The translations under genes and the position numbers were made by a program. 64,000 nucleotides of DNA, from contig NZ_MUHR01000014.1 of the NCBI RefSeq assembly GCF_002105285.1, positions 57,207 to 121,206 on the forward strand, read 5' to 3'. The stretch comes from Planktotalea arctica. Lineage in GTDB: Bacteria > Pseudomonadota > Alphaproteobacteria > Rhodobacterales > Rhodobacteraceae. Under the pieces are notes generated by a model. It was not told the DNA's origin. It made no database searches and worked only from the letters and a program-made list of their open reading frames with translations. Numbering within the stretch: the stretch's first letter is position 1; each line of letters opens with the position of its first letter. This document shows, piece after piece, positions 44,935-55,440 of this stretch.

Positions 44935-45317
44935 GCCCATATTCCTCTCGCGATGGCCAATCCAGCCATCAAACCTAAAATCGACAGGCCCACAGAAAGC
45001 CCGATGTAAAGAGCGGCCTGGCCTAAATGCCCGCGCTCCAGTAACGTCACAGCCTCCAGCGAAAAGGCTGAAAACGTGGTAAAACCACCAAGCAAACCGG
45101 TCATCACAAACAGGTTTGCAGCACTCAGTCCCTTGTGATGGGCAAAGACCACAAAGGCCCCCATCAAAAACGATCCCATGACATTCACAGGCAAGGTGCC
45201 AATGGGAAAACTCATCGGCATCGCTTTGACCAGCGCAAGGCCCATCAGATAGCGCAGGCTTGATCCAAGCGCACCGCCAAGAGCAACAAAAGAGACATTG
45301 AGTAACATCGCTGCCAT
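44931..45317 (-). CDS. crcB: Fluoride efflux channel CrcB
   Basis: The 128-residue protein with four membrane segments matches the Fluc/CrcB fluoride channel. Conserved features are GGALGSSLRYLM, LPVNVMGSFLMG with the channel asparagine, and GLLGGFTTFSAFSLEAV. It removes fluoride from the cytoplasm as a dual-topology dimer. A start three codons in (45308) also fits the family N-terminus, and neither start has a clear ribosome binding site. No fluoride riboswitch is recognisable in the 72 bases upstream. Confidence 0.94.
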   Translation of the reverse strand: MAAMLLNVSFVALGGALGSSLRYLMGLALVKAMPMSFPIGTLPVNVMGSFLMGAFVVFAHHKGLSAANLFVMTGLLGGFTTFSAFSLEAVTLLERGHLGQAALYIGLSVGLSILGLMAGLAIARGIWA

Positions 45318-45368
45318 GTCGCGCGCCGCGCGCGCAGAGTCAAGTTTTGCGCGATCAGTTCGGTGCCC

Positions 45369-45388
45369 CGATTTTTCTAGAAAAATCG
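45369..45388. repeat. Perfect 20-base palindrome between rarA and crcB
   Basis: CGATTTTTCTAGAAAAATCG is a perfect inverted repeat beginning one base after the rarA stop codon on the minus strand. It could form an AT-rich hairpin that weakly terminates transcription or stabilises the mRNA end. A protein-binding site is also possible. Confidence 0.8.
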
Positions 45389-45389
45389 T

Positions 45390-46697
45390 TTACCCGCTCC
45401 GTTGCGCGCGTAACCTGGCAAAATACTCCACCCGCTTTTTCAAGTCGCGCTCAAAGCCGCGCTCGACCGGGACGTACATCGCAGGGCGCTCCATGCCTTC
45501 GGGGAAATAGTTCTGCCCCGAAAACCCGTCCTCGGCATCGTGGTCATAGGCATAATCCTTGCCATATCCGATGTCCTTCATCAAATCTGTCGCGCCGTTC
45601 ATGATATGCTTGGGCGGCGGTTTCGACCCTGTCGCCTTCGCCGCAGCGCGCGCCGCTTTATAGGCCACGTAGTTGGCATTGGATTTCGGCGCAAGCGCAA
45701 GATAAATGACCGCTTGCGAGAGCGCCAACTCCCCCTCGGGCGAGCCAAGCCGCTCGTAGGTTTGCCAGCTTTGCAAGCACACCGCCTGCGCCTGTGGATC
45801 GGCAAGGCCAATGTCCTCCACCGCCATACGTACCAGACGGCGCGCGAGGAACCGCGGATCTTCGCCGCCCTCGAGCATACGTGCAAACCAATAGAGCGAC
45901 GCATCCGGATCAGAGCCACGCACGGATTTGTGCAAAGCGGAAATCAAATTGTAGTGGGCATCACCTGATTTGTCGTACTGCGCCGCGCGCTTTTGCAAAC
46001 GCTTGGACAATTCGGGCGGCGTCAGTGGATGATCAGTCTTCCACGCAACCACCTGCTCGATCAGATTAAGCAAGGCGCGCCCGTCGCCATCTGCCATGTC
46101 CAGCAACGCTTCGCGCGCATGCCCGTCCAGCGGCAGCGCCTTGCCAAGTTCCTGCTCCGCGCGCTGCGCCATATGCTCCAGATCAACCGGATCAAGCCGC
46201 TCGAGCACCAGAACCTGCGAGCGCGACAGGACCGCCGAATTTAACTCGAAACTCGGGTTTTCCGTCGTTGCGCCTACAAGCAAAATCGTGCCGTCCTCCA
46301 TATGCGGCAAAAATCCGTCCTGCTGCGCCTTGTTGAAGCGGTGGATTTCATCGACGAACAAAAGCGTGCCCTGCCCGTTTTGCCGCCTGATCTTGGCCGC
46401 CTCGAACACTTTGCGCAGGTCAGGCATTCCGGTGAAAATCGCGCTGATCTGCACAAAGTGCAAATCCGTTTCATGGGCGAGCAGCCGCGCGATGGTTGTC
46501 TTGCCAACGCCGGGAGGCCCCCAGAATATCAAGGACGACAAGGACCCCGAGCCAAGCATCACTTCTAGCGGAGCGCCCTCGCCGAGGATTTGTTTCTGCC
46601 CGATCACATCCGCCAGAACCGTCGGGCGCAAGCGATCAGCCAAAGGGCGGGGGCCTTTCACAGGCTCGGCTGCACCGCTGTCAAACAAATCAGCCAT
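45390..46697 (-). CDS. rarA: Replication-associated recombination protein A (RarA/MgsA)
   Basis: The 435-residue AAA+ ATPase works at stalled replication forks. It has Walker A GPPGVGKTTIARLLA, Walker B LFVDEIHRFNKAQQDGFLPH, sensor 1 GATTENPSFELNSAVLSRSQ, and the C-terminal tetramerisation region with DPDASLYWFARMLEGGEDPR. Length matches the family. It is preceded three bases upstream by the HtrA protease stop, so the two are probably co-transcribed. Confidence 0.96.
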   Translation of the reverse strand: MADLFDSGAAEPVKGPRPLADRLRPTVLADVIGQKQILGEGAPLEVMLGSGSLSSLIFWGPPGVGKTTIARLLAHETDLHFVQISAIFTGMPDLRKVFEAAKIRRQNGQGTLLFVDEIHRFNKAQQDGFLPHMEDGTILLVGATTENPSFELNSAVLSRSQVLVLERLDPVDLEHMAQRAEQELGKALPLDGHAREALLDMADGDGRALLNLIEQVVAWKTDHPLTPPELSKRLQKRAAQYDKSGDAHYNLISALHKSVRGSDPDASLYWFARMLEGGEDPRFLARRLVRMAVEDIGLADPQAQAVCLQSWQTYERLGSPEGELALSQAVIYLALAPKSNANYVAYKAARAAAKATGSKPPPKHIMNGATDLMKDIGYGKDYAYDHDAEDGFSGQNYFPEGMERPAMYVPVERGFERDLKKRVEYFARLRAQRSG

Positions 46698-46700
46698 GCC

Positions 46701-48083
46701 TCAGAGCCGAAAGCGCAGCAGCACCAACTGCCCGCCCCTCTCGACGACCATGGAAACGGAGCGGCGCGCATCTTGAAACGCACGCAGCGCCTCGCGCGGC
46801 CGAATGATCTCTCGGCCATTGATTTCGCGCAGAAGATCGCCCCGTTGCAGCCCGATGCGCGCACCAATAGGGCCTGTATCCAGTACGACCACGCCCTCGG
46901 GCAGGATCGGCAATTGATACTGGGACAGGATCGCCGGGTTCACGTTTGAAAACCGCAGCAGCGGCAGCACGTCGCGCTCGCTCAGCGTCACCTCCTCGCG
47001 CGGCGGTAGTTCGGGTGGGCCGATCATCGCGACCGTGAAAGTCTCGGCCGCGCCGCCGCGCAGCGCGCTTACTTTGATCTGCGCGCCGATGCCCGCAACA
47101 GTCATGTAATACAGCATTTCAGAGGGTGAATTCACCTCGCGGCCATTCGCGGCGATAATCACGTCGCCCACGCCAAGGCCCACCTCTCCAAAGGGGCTGC
47201 CGCCCTGCAATTGCGTGATCACCATGCCCCCCGGACGATCGAGCCCGAGCGAAGCTGCTAGGTCCGCATCCACCGTTTGACCGCCCATCCCCGCCCAAGG
47301 CCGCTGGAACTGCCGCGCGCCCGCGCGTGCCTGACGCACAAACTGCGCAACCATGGCCGCAGGGATCGCAAAGCCGATGCCGTTTGATCCGCCCGAGCGC
47401 GTCACGATCGCGGTGTTCACGCCAATCAAAGCGCCGTCCATCCCGATAAGCGCGCCGCCCGAATTGCCCGGGTTGATCGGCGCATCGGTCTGGATGAAAT
47501 AGCCACGCGCATTGCCGGTGACCTTGCCAGAACGCGCAAGGCCAGAAATGATCCCGCTCGACACGGTTTGCCCCACGCCGAAGGGATTACCGATGGCCAG
47601 TGCCAATTCGCCCACGTCGAGCGTATTGCTGTCGCGCAGCGCAAGAAACGGCAGGTCTTTCGCGCCATTCAAGCGCAATATGGCGAGGTCGCTGGCCTCA
47701 TCGCCAAGGACCACTTCGGCAGAGTATTCACGCCGGTCTTTCATCACCACGCGGATGTCGCTCGCCTCGCCGACGACGTGGTAATTGGACACCAGATAGC
47801 CATCGCTCGAAAGGATAACGCCAGAGCCAAGCGAGTTTTGCACTTGCGGGCGCCCCACGCCTGAATCACCGAAAAAATCGCGAAAGAAAGGATCGGATGC
47901 GAAGGGGCTGACGCGCGTTTGCACCACGCGTTTGGCGTAGATGTTCACGACCGCCGGTGCCGCCTCACGTACCAAGGGGGCAAAGCTGAGCGAGATTTGG
48001 GCTTGGGTGTTGGGCACACGCGTCTCGGCTTTCACCGGTATTGGCAGAGTAATAAGCAATGCAAAGATTACAGCGCGCAGCAT
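46701..48083 (-). CDS. HtrA/DegP-like periplasmic serine protease with two PDZ domains
   Basis: The 460-residue protein has a Sec signal peptide (cleavage near VKA-ETR) and a trypsin-like domain with catalytic His102 (SNYHVVG), Asp132 (DEASDLAIL) and Ser208 (PGNSGGAL). Two PDZ domains follow (VITQLQGGSPFGEVGLGVGD and VVLDTGPIGARIGLQRGDLL). It should degrade misfolded envelope proteins. The protease loop FFRDFFGD is a DegQ/DegS-like LA loop fragment. It heads the rarA-crcB-rluC-HAD-ATP12 unit; its promoter should lie in the 320-base gap after rplQ. Confidence 0.93.
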   Translation of the reverse strand: MLRAVIFALLITLPIPVKAETRVPNTQAQISLSFAPLVREAAPAVVNIYAKRVVQTRVSPFASDPFFRDFFGDSGVGRPQVQNSLGSGVILSSDGYLVSNYHVVGEASDIRVVMKDRREYSAEVVLGDEASDLAILRLNGAKDLPFLALRDSNTLDVGELALAIGNPFGVGQTVSSGIISGLARSGKVTGNARGYFIQTDAPINPGNSGGALIGMDGALIGVNTAIVTRSGGSNGIGFAIPAAMVAQFVRQARAGARQFQRPWAGMGGQTVDADLAASLGLDRPGGMVITQLQGGSPFGEVGLGVGDVIIAANGREVNSPSEMLYYMTVAGIGAQIKVSALRGGAAETFTVAMIGPPELPPREEVTLSERDVLPLLRFSNVNPAILSQYQLPILPEGVVVLDTGPIGARIGLQRGDLLREINGREIIRPREALRAFQDARRSVSMVVERGGQLVLLRFRL

Positions 48084-48403
48084 GGTTCACCTCGTTCCTA
48101 GGAGTGGCCATGATATGCGAGTTGAACGGCGGTGGCGCAAGGGGAAGCTCGCATTCACCAGATCAGACAGGAAGCTACGTGCAGATCCGGCATGCTCACA
48201 AATGATGATTTCCAAGGCGGGCATTGGCGCATGCACCGCTCTCGTCCAGCTAGGGCGCATTTCACCTATCCAAGCAAGCCTTCCCTAAACCTGCACCTGA
48301 TTGTGACATTGACGGCAGCATCCAACAACGCGCCGCCAGAACGCAAAAAGCCCCCGCAAGATGCGAGGGCCTTTCTGAATTCATAACGCGTGAAGCCCAA
48401 GAC
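48084..48403. other. 320-base gap between rplQ and the HtrA gene
   Basis: No gene is seen. It holds the terminator of the alpha operon (48343-48375) and should hold the HtrA promoter. A short purine-rich block lies upstream of the HtrA start. No clear promoter was assigned. Confidence 0.5.
48343..48375 (-). terminator. Terminator after rplQ (end of the alpha operon)
   Basis: On the minus strand GCCCTCGCA (48370-48362) pairs with TGCGGGGGC (about 48357-48349, one mismatch), followed by five T. It is 34 bases beyond the rplQ stop. Confidence 0.9.
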
Positions 48404-48823
48404 TTACTCGTCTGCGTCTGCCTCGGCGGCGACGCGGGCCTTGTCGGCCTTGCCTTTGGCATCGACATCGCGGTCAACCAGCTCGATGATCGCCATTGGC
48501 GCCATGTCACCGTAGCGGAAGCCCGCTTTCAGAACGCGTGTGTAGCCGCCGGGGCGCTCAGCGTAGCGTGGGCCGAGGATTTCGAACAGTTTTGCAACGT
48601 CCTTGTCTTCTTTCAGCTGCGCTGCTGCCTGACGGCGCGCGTGCAGATCGCCACGCTTGCCAAGTGTGATCAGCTTGTCCATCACGCGCTTAAGCTCTTT
48701 GGCTTTTGGCAGTGTTGTCTTGATTTGCTCATGCTCGATGAGCGAGCCTGACATGTTTGCCCAAAGCGCCTTGCGGTGCTCATGAGTTCTATTCAGGCGG
48801 CGGTAACCTTTTGCGTGACGCAT
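48404..48823 (-). CDS. rplQ: 50S ribosomal protein L17
   Basis: The 139-residue protein starts [20 protein letters not shown], the nearly invariant L17 N-terminus, and has [19 protein letters not shown] and [20 protein letters not shown]. The acidic Ala/Asp-rich tail after residue 118 is a common alphaproteobacterial extension. It is last in rpsM-rpsK-rpoA-rplQ and is followed by a terminator. Confidence 0.98.
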   Translation of the reverse strand: MRHAKGYRRLNRTHEHRKALWANMSGSLIEHEQIKTTLPKAKELKRVMDKLITLGKRGDLHARRQAAAQLKEDKDVAKLFEILGPRYAERPGGYTRVLKAGFRYGDMAPMAIIELVDRDVDAKGKADKARVAAEADADE

Positions 48824-48963
48824 GTGTCATCTCCATAAATGTGCCCTCTACGGGCTGTTTTTGCTTTGTCTGGCAAGCGGTGCGTACCCGCCTACTCTCC
48901 TTGGGGCCATTACTGACCCAGTCGTAAATGTCGGGTGCGTGAGATCACGCACCCGACAGGATC

Positions 48964-49980
48964 TTAAAAAGCGTCTTCGAACTTCTTCGCAAGATCTTCG
49001 ATGTTGTCCGGTGGCCAGTCCTCAACGTCCATGCCGAGGTGCAAGCCCATGCCCGACAGCACTTCTTTGATCTCGTTCAAAGACTTGCGGCCGAAGTTTG
49101 GCGTGCGCAGCATTTCTGCTTCGGTTTTCTGGATCAAATCGCCAATGTAGACGATGTTGTCGTTCTTCAGGCAGTTCGCAGAGCGTACGGAAAGCTCAAG
49201 TTCGTCCACTTTCTTCAAGAGAAGCGGGTTGAACTCAAGACCGTCATCCTCATCCTTGGCAGATGCGGACTCTGGCTCGTCGAAGTTCACGAAGATGGAC
49301 AGCTGGTCCTGCAGAATGCGCGCAGCATAAGCAACCGCATCATCCGGCGTCAACGAACCGTCTGTTTCGACTTTCATCGTCAGCTTGTCATAATCAAGCA
49401 CCTGACCTTCGCGGGTCGGCTGCACGTCATACGACACTTTTTTCACTGGCGAGTAGATCGCGTCGATCGGGATAAGGCCGATTGGCGCGTCCTCTGGCTT
49501 GTTCTTATCCGCAGCTACATAGCCCTTGCCCGTGTTTACGGTCAGCTCCATGTAGACGTCTGCACCATCGTCGAGGTGGCAGATGATGTGCTCGCGGTTC
49601 AGAACCTCGATGTCAGCGCTGTCGGAGATATCACCGGCGGTGACAATGCCCGGACCTTTTGCATTAATCGAAAGACGCTTTGGTCCCTCGACTTCCATGC
49701 GCAAGGACACACCTTTGAGGTTCAGCACGATGTCTGTGACATCTTCACGAACGCCTGCAACCGAAGAGAATTCGTGCAAAACGTTATCGATCTGAACTGA
49801 TGTGATGGCTGCACCCTGAAGCGAGCTCATCAAAACACGGCGCAAAGCGTTGCCAAGCGTGAGGCCGAAACCGCGCTCAAGTGGCTCTGCCACGACAGTT
49901 GCCTGACGCGCAGGATCGTTCCCTGGCTTCACTTCAAGCTGTGTCGGCTTGATCAGTTCTGCCCAATTTTTATGGATCAT
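48964..49980 (-). CDS. rpoA: DNA-directed RNA polymerase alpha subunit
   Basis: The 338-residue alpha subunit starts [20 protein letters not shown]. The N-terminal dimerisation domain (to about 235) includes [20 protein letters not shown]. The C-terminal domain has [20 protein letters not shown] and [17 protein letters not shown], which contact UP elements and activators. The start at 49980 has GGAGGG four bases upstream; an ATG four codons earlier overlaps that site. It sits in the usual place between rpsK and rplQ; rpsD is absent here, as is normal in alphaproteobacteria. Confidence 0.98.
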   Translation of the reverse strand: MIHKNWAELIKPTQLEVKPGNDPARQATVVAEPLERGFGLTLGNALRRVLMSSLQGAAITSVQIDNVLHEFSSVAGVREDVTDIVLNLKGVSLRMEVEGPKRLSINAKGPGIVTAGDISDSADIEVLNREHIICHLDDGADVYMELTVNTGKGYVAADKNKPEDAPIGLIPIDAIYSPVKKVSYDVQPTREGQVLDYDKLTMKVETDGSLTPDDAVAYAARILQDQLSIFVNFDEPESASAKDEDDGLEFNPLLLKKVDELELSVRSANCLKNDNIVYIGDLIQKTEAEMLRTPNFGRKSLNEIKEVLSGMGLHLGMDVEDWPPDNIEDLAKKFEDAF

Positions 49981-50093
49981 ACGTCCCTCCATCCTTGTTC
50001 CTGTCTCATGTCCAAAAGACGGGAACGCTCGAGGTTAAAATGACGACGCAGAGGCCGCGTATGAACGCAGCCTCTACTGAGTATTCGAAAGTC

Positions 50094-50483
50094 TTAGACG
50101 CGGCGGCGCTTTGGTGGGCGGCAGCCGTTGTGTGCCATAGGCGTCACGTCGCGGATGGACGTGATGTTGAACCCTGCCGTCGCCAAAGCGCGCAATGCGC
50201 TCTCGCGGCCGGAACCGGGGCCCTGCACTTCGACTTCCAGCGTTTTCACACCGTGCTCGGCAGCCTTGCGGCCCGCATCTTCTGCCGCCATCTGCGCCGC
50301 GTAGGGCGTGGACTTACGAGAGCCTTTGAAGCCCATCGTGCCCGCAGAGGACCAAGAAATTGCATTGCCCTGAACGTCGGAAATCAGGATCTTTGTGTTG
50401 TTGAACGAAGAGTTCACGTGAGCAACGCCAGCGGCGATGTTCTTGGAGACCTTCTTCTTTGCGCGTTTAGCTTCGCGTGCCAT
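50094..50483 (-). CDS. rpsK: 30S ribosomal protein S11
   Basis: The 129-residue protein has the S11 hallmarks [40 protein letters not shown] and the C-terminus [18 protein letters not shown]. It forms part of the platform near the mRNA exit. It follows rpsM by 14 bases in the alpha operon. Confidence 0.98.
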   Translation of the reverse strand: MAREAKRAKKKVSKNIAAGVAHVNSSFNNTKILISDVQGNAISWSSAGTMGFKGSRKSTPYAAQMAAEDAGRKAAEHGVKTLEVEVQGPGSGRESALRALATAGFNITSIRDVTPMAHNGCRPPKRRRV

Positions 50484-50497
50484 TAGTCAGTCCTCCC

Positions 50498-50866
50498 TTA
50501 TTTCTTCTTACCAGCAATGGCCTTTGCAGGACCTTTGCGAGTACGAGCATTCGTTGATGTACGCTGACCACGAACGGGCAGGTTACGGCGGTGACGCAGG
50601 CCACGGTAGCAACCGAGGTCCATAAGACGCTTGATGTTCATCTGCGTCTCGCGGCGAAGGTCGCCTTCGACTTCGTAGGTTGCGTCGATGTGCTCACGAA
50701 CAGCCAAGATCTCGGCGTCGGATAGCTCATTGATGCGGCGTGTTTCGTCAATCTTGACGGCTTCGCAGATTGCTTTGGCAGAGGCGGGGCCAATACCAGT
50801 GATATATGTGAGGGCGATCGGGACCCGTTTATGGGTCGGGATGTTAACGCCGGCAATACGTGCCAC
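50498..50866 (-). CDS. rpsM: 30S ribosomal protein S13
   Basis: The 122-residue protein starts [20 protein letters not shown] (after Met) and has the C-terminal [20 protein letters not shown] tail that reaches toward the P-site tRNA. GAAGGAAG precedes the start. It is first in the alpha operon and is separated from adk by a 204-base region containing a terminator-like hairpin, so it probably has its own promoter. Confidence 0.98.
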   Translation of the reverse strand: MARIAGVNIPTHKRVPIALTYITGIGPASAKAICEAVKIDETRRINELSDAEILAVREHIDATYEVEGDLRRETQMNIKRLMDLGCYRGLRHRRNLPVRGQRTSTNARTRKGPAKAIAGKKK

Positions 50867-50921
50867 GTGGGAACTTCCTTCTTTGTTGCGGGTCCGTGGT
50901 TCCAGACCCTTTTTTCACAAC

Positions 50922-50951
50922 ATAAAGCCCTAGGCGATTTAGCCGAGGGCT
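50922..50951 (-). terminator. Terminator-like hairpin between adk and rpsM
   Basis: On the minus strand AGCCCTCGGC pairs with GCCTAGGGCT (50951-50942 with 50935-50926, one mismatch) around TAAATC, followed by the T-rich TTATGTTG. It separates the secY-adk transcript from rpsM onwards. Confidence 0.65.
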
Positions 50952-51070
50952 TAAGCTGATCAGGTGATCTGCCAGAGCTACCCGATTCTGGCGGTTTGAT
51001 TCTCGTTAGAGATGTGGGTGGTTAGGGCGTTTTAGGGAGAGGGTCAAGAGGTGCTTGGACCGTGGCTCGG

Positions 51071-51652
51071 TTACGCCTCCAAAACGCCCGCAATCTCTGC
51101 CTTTACACCGTCCATGCTGCCCAGGCCATCAACCCCCTTGAGCATACCCTTCGCGTGGTAATACCCGATCAACGGCGAGGTCTGTTTGTAATAGGCCATC
51201 AAACGGATCTTCAGGCTTTCGGCGTTGTCATCTGCACGGGCAGTCCCGCCAGCAGCGACTGCCTCAGCAGCGCGGCCAACGATGCGGTCAACCAAGACTT
51301 CGTCGTTCACCTGCAATTCGATCACATGATCAAGGGTCTCGCCCTGCTCTGCCATCAACTCGCCCAAAGCATCCGCTTGCGCCAAAGTGCGCGGGAAGCC
51401 GTCAAAGATGAAACCGCCGGCTTTATCGCCCTGCAACTTCTCGCGGATCAAACCGATCACGATTTCATCAGTAACCAAATCACCGCGCGCCATAACATCT
51501 GCTACGATCTTGCCCATCTCGGTGCCGCTGTCCTTGGCTTCGCGCAGCATGTCTCCAGTGCTTAATTGGATCATGCCCCGCTCTTCAACGAGCATTGCGG
51601 CTTGGGTTCCTTTGCCCGCTCCGGGTGGTCCTAGCAGAATAATATTTGTCAT
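51071..51652 (-). CDS. adk: Adenylate kinase
   Basis: The 193-residue short-form enzyme interconverts ATP, AMP and ADP. Motifs are [16 protein letters not shown] (P-loop), [23 protein letters not shown] and the short lid [19 protein letters not shown], which lacks zinc cysteines. Its ATG overlaps the secY stop by ATGA, so it is coupled to secY, as is common in alphaproteobacteria. Confidence 0.97.
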   Translation of the reverse strand: MTNIILLGPPGAGKGTQAAMLVEERGMIQLSTGDMLREAKDSGTEMGKIVADVMARGDLVTDEIVIGLIREKLQGDKAGGFIFDGFPRTLAQADALGELMAEQGETLDHVIELQVNDEVLVDRIVGRAAEAVAAGGTARADDNAESLKIRLMAYYKQTSPLIGYYHAKGMLKGVDGLGSMDGVKAEIAGVLEA

Positions 51653-53013
51653 CGGCGAATTGGGCTCCGTTTCTTGCGTCCTTTGCCGCCCTTACCGCGC
51701 AGCTGTGATTTCTGGATCAAACCCTCATATTGATGCGCAAGCAAGTGGCTTTGTACCTGTTGGATCGTATCCATGGTAACGGAGACGACGATCAACACGG
51801 ATGTACCACCGAAATAGAAGGGGATGGCGAACTGGCCGCGAATGACTTCGGGTAGCAAACAAACCAATGTCAGGTAGGCGGCGCCAAGTACCAGAATGCG
51901 GTTGACCACGAACTCCAGATACTCTGCCGTCTTCTTGCCGGGGCGCACACCGGGTACGAACCCGTTCTGGTTTTTGAGGTTATCCGCCACATCGTCGACT
52001 TTGAACGATACGTTGAACGTGTAGAAGTAGGTAAAGAACACGATCATCGCCGCGAAGAAGAGCAGATACAAAGGCTGGCCGGGGCCAAAGTAGGCCAGAA
52101 GCGTCGACATCACGGGCCCTGTAGAGTTGCCCGAGAATGTCGAAATAGTCGCCGGTAGCAGCAAGAGCGAGGATGCGAAGATGGCAGGGATGACGCCTGC
52201 GGGGTTCACTTTCACCGGCAGATGCGAGGAAGAACCTTCCTGTACGCGCATGCCAACCTGACGGCGCGGGTATTGGATATGGATTTTGCGCAATGCGCGC
52301 TCCATGAACACCACGAAGGCAATGGTGACGACCACCATCAAAATAACGCCAACGATTACCGCAGGGCCGATCGCGCCAGAGCGACCTTGTGCGAAGAACT
52401 GCGCCAAGGCGGCAGGTACTTCTGCAATGATGCCAACGAAGATGATCAGGGAAATACCGTTGCCGATGCCGCGCGCAGTGATCTGCTCACCGAGCCACAT
52501 CAGGAACATCGTGCCGCCCACGAGCGTGATCAGGCAAGCGGTGCGGAAGAACAGTCCAGGCTCTGTCACCAGATCGCCCGCTTCCAGGCTGACTGAAAGG
52601 CCATAGGCCTGCAATGTCGCCAGCGCGACCGTGCCGTAGCGCGTGTACTGATTGATCTTTTTCTGGCCTTGCTGGCCTTCTTTCTTGAGCTGCTCAAGCT
52701 GCGGCACCATGGAGGTGAGCAGTTGAACGATAATTGACGCAGAAATATACGGCATGATGCCAAGGGCGAATATACCCATCCGGCCAAGCGCGCCGCCCGT
52801 AAACATGGAAACCATGCCGCCGATGCCCTGCCCCGCCGATTCCATAAATTCACGCAGCGCCGCACCGTCAATTCCGGGAACCGGAATAAACGTGCCCAGA
52901 CGATACACGATCAACAGACCGAGCGTGAATAGGATACGATTGCGAAGGTCAGTGGCTTTACCAAGGGCGGACCAACTTGTGTTGGCGGCCATTTGTTCTG
53001 CTGCGGATACCAT
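51649..53013 (-). CDS. secY: Protein translocase subunit SecY
   Basis: The 454-residue channel protein has ten membrane segments. It starts [20 protein letters not shown] and includes [20 protein letters not shown], the plug region and [20 protein letters not shown], and the late ALPFYFGG-like [20 protein letters not shown]. The start at 53013 has AAAGAGAG upstream; the frame extends 19 codons further without family match. It lies between rplO and adk. Confidence 0.97.
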   Translation of the reverse strand: MVSAAEQMAANTSWSALGKATDLRNRILFTLGLLIVYRLGTFIPVPGIDGAALREFMESAGQGIGGMVSMFTGGALGRMGIFALGIMPYISASIIVQLLTSMVPQLEQLKKEGQQGQKKINQYTRYGTVALATLQAYGLSVSLEAGDLVTEPGLFFRTACLITLVGGTMFLMWLGEQITARGIGNGISLIIFVGIIAEVPAALAQFFAQGRSGAIGPAVIVGVILMVVVTIAFVVFMERALRKIHIQYPRRQVGMRVQEGSSSHLPVKVNPAGVIPAIFASSLLLLPATISTFSGNSTGPVMSTLLAYFGPGQPLYLLFFAAMIVFFTYFYTFNVSFKVDDVADNLKNQNGFVPGVRPGKKTAEYLEFVVNRILVLGAAYLTLVCLLPEVIRGQFAIPFYFGGTSVLIVVSVTMDTIQQVQSHLLAHQYEGLIQKSQLRGKGGKGRKKRSPIRR

Positions 53014-53122
53014 GAACGGCTCTCTTTTGAATGTAAAACGCCGCCAAAGCGTTCTCAGCTCAGGCGGCATTTAGGAAAACGTCTAGAGGTATGTAGTGGG
53101 GCAAGCGCCCCGTCACAACCTG

Positions 53123-53596
53123 TTATTCAGCCGCAACCGCTTTTGTGACCGTAAGTGAGCCACCGGCCTTTTCAACAGCCTCGACCGCGGACTTGGACGC
53201 ACCGGTCACCGTGATGTTCAGCTTGGACGTCACTTCGCCCTTTGCCAGCACGCGGATACCGTCTTTGATGCGGCGCACAAGACCGGATGCTACGAGGGAT
53301 TCCTCGGTGATCGCTGCTGTTGCGTCGATCTTGCCTGCGTCAACGAATTTCTGGATCAAACCAAGGTTAACGACAGAATGCGTCTTGGAATTGATGTTAT
53401 TGAAGCCACGCTTGGGAAGGCGCTGATAGATCGGCATCTGGCCGCCTTCAAAACCTTTAATGGCTACACCCGAACGGGATTTTTGACCTTTGATACCACG
53501 TCCAGCAGTTTTACCCATGCCAGAGCCGGCACCACGGCCTACGCGCTTGCGTTTTTTCGTGGCACCTGGATTGTCGTGCAGTTCATTGAGTCTCAT
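53123..53596 (-). CDS. rplO: 50S ribosomal protein L15
   Basis: The 157-residue protein has [40 protein letters not shown] and [20 protein letters not shown], all typical of L15. GAGAAGCG precedes the start. It normally follows rpmD directly, but here 3.8 kb with three unrelated genes separates them, so it must start from its own promoter or rely on long read-through. The 176 bases upstream could hold that promoter. Confidence 0.98.
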   Translation of the reverse strand: MRLNELHDNPGATKKRKRVGRGAGSGMGKTAGRGIKGQKSRSGVAIKGFEGGQMPIYQRLPKRGFNNINSKTHSVVNLGLIQKFVDAGKIDATAAITEESLVASGLVRRIKDGIRVLAKGEVTSKLNITVTGASKSAVEAVEKAGGSLTVTKAVAAE

Positions 53597-53772
53597 GTCG
53601 CTTCTCCTTTGCCGGATGCGACCCCCAGCGACGGGAGTGGCCGAACGCGGCGTGTGATTGATTCGTAAGTGGCACGGATTGCCACTCGGCGCGTATAGAG
53701 CGGCGATGAGGCTGGATCAAGGGGGGGCGCATTGTTAAAGAACCGCCGCCACGCGCTTTTCATTTGAAGTGC

Positions 53773-55299
53773 TCAATCAATGGCAGGATCGAAGCCCATA
53801 AGATACGCAAGTGGCGCGTGATCATCGGTCAGGACTTGCGCATTTTTTTGTTGCACGATCCCATCAATGAAGGCGCTGCCCAAGGCCTGAAAACGGGTCA
53901 GGTCAGGGGATCGCGCATCGATTACCGAAACTGCACTGTCAGAACCGCTCGCCAAAAGGACAAACACCCGCCGCTCGCCTGCTTGTGGTGGACGTGCATC
54001 CGTCCAGACCTCGACGCTTGGAAAGACATCGCGCAGCGTTACGACAACTGCTGCAAGCGCGTCCAGTCTATCCAGATTATCAAGCAGGTTCATCACAAAG
54101 ACCCCGTCCGGCGACAAGCGGCGCGAAACCAGATCAAAAAACTGCCGCGTCACCAGATGTTCTGGCGCTGCGATGTCGGTAAACGCATCCCCGACGATGA
54201 CGTCGAAGGTTTGAGTGCTCCGCCTCAAGGCCACGCGCGCATCTTCATGCAGAATTGTCGCGCTTGCAGGATCAAACCAGAATTGATCCACGGCAACTTC
54301 GGTGACCACCGGATCAATTTCTGCAATCGTTATGCCGCCAATACCTCGATCCGCCCAAGCGCGGGGCACAGAATACGTACCACCACCGATATGAAACGAC
54401 GTGAAGTGCGCGGTGTCCATCCGCATGCGTGGCAAGGCATCCAGCATGGCTGCGTGCTCTGTAAACATGACGCGCGGGGCCTCTCGTGCGCTAATGCCAT
54501 GGGCCAGATGATCCACGACCATCAAATTGACGGGATCATCGGGATTGTCTGAAACTGCGACAGTGCGAATGCAGTAATAGCTGCTTTCACGGTCACAAAC
54601 AGGCGGCAGGCTCAATGCCCAAATGCCGGTGCCAAGCGCAACGCCTATCGCCAGAACCGGAGCGCGCGCTGCGTGGCCCTTGGCTTTTCCAAGGCGGAAA
54701 CAAATCAGTGCTGCAATCACGTAAACGCAAGTTATCACAAGAAGCGTCTTCACAGAGCCGATCCACGGCACAAAGAGAAAGCCCGCAAGCAGCGTTCCAA
54801 AAATCGCACCGACCGCACCAGAGGCAAACATTGCGCCCAATGCCTGCTCGGAGCGTTTCCGATCGCGCATTGCCACGACTGTCAGAATTGGCGCAGGCAC
54901 GCCCGCAAAGAGCGAAGGTAGAAAAAAGGCGAGGAAACTCAAAATCGTGATCGCCGCCAAAGGATGCGTGAAGGTCTCCACAACCGGACCCGCAAAAGCG
55001 CGCAAAAGCAGCGTGGCGCCAGCGGTGGTGCATGCGGCGGCAATCATGGTCCAGCCCGTAATGCGCAATGCGCGCTCTGTCGGCAGCGACGCGATTTTGC
55101 CGCCCCACCAATGCCCAACAGAAAAACCGGCAAGCACAACCGCGATAATAGATGTCCATGTGTAAAGGCTCATGCCTACATAGGGCGCAATCATCCGCCC
55201 CGCGACGATCTCGACAATCAGGCTCGAAGCTGAAATGCCAGCTTGCAGGAAGATCAGTAACCAAAGCGGAATAATCTTGGCGGTGTCATGTCCCGTCAT
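53773..55299 (-). CDS. Membrane-fused spermidine-synthase-like protein
   Basis: The 508-residue protein has eight or more membrane segments in its first 270 residues (PLWLLIFLQAGISASSLIVE, a pattern of fused spermidine synthases). A Rossmann methyltransferase-like domain follows with FHIGGGTYSVPRAW, ITIAEIDPVVTEVA and DVIVGDAFTDIAAPEHLVTR. Domain order matches PRK-type 'fused MFS/spermidine synthase' proteins, whose true reaction is usually unknown. The start at 55299 begins near the first membrane helix; the frame is open for 34 more codons. It is inserted within the spc ribosomal region. Confidence 0.82.
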   Translation of the reverse strand: MTGHDTAKIIPLWLLIFLQAGISASSLIVEIVAGRMIAPYVGMSLYTWTSIIAVVLAGFSVGHWWGGKIASLPTERALRITGWTMIAAACTTAGATLLLRAFAGPVVETFTHPLAAITILSFLAFFLPSLFAGVPAPILTVVAMRDRKRSEQALGAMFASGAVGAIFGTLLAGFLFVPWIGSVKTLLVITCVYVIAALICFRLGKAKGHAARAPVLAIGVALGTGIWALSLPPVCDRESSYYCIRTVAVSDNPDDPVNLMVVDHLAHGISAREAPRVMFTEHAAMLDALPRMRMDTAHFTSFHIGGGTYSVPRAWADRGIGGITIAEIDPVVTEVAVDQFWFDPASATILHEDARVALRRSTQTFDVIVGDAFTDIAAPEHLVTRQFFDLVSRRLSPDGVFVMNLLDNLDRLDALAAVVVTLRDVFPSVEVWTDARPPQAGERRVFVLLASGSDSAVSVIDARSPDLTRFQALGSAFIDGIVQQKNAQVLTDDHAPLAYLMGFDPAID

Positions 55300-55440
55300 C
55301 AAATCTGGCTCGCCCTTTTTAGTGTAAAACTCGTGAAAGGAAGTATCACGCAGCGCAAGAATAGATGCGCCGGTAAAGCCCTGCAACGGGCAGTTACGCA
55401 AACCCGCGAAACCGCCACTAAAATGCCCCCCGGCGTGCCC

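Noticed and set aside
45318..45389. Possible fluoride riboswitch upstream of crcB
   Set aside because: Only 72 bases are available and the conserved riboswitch core was not recognisable. The only structure is the AT-rich palindrome.
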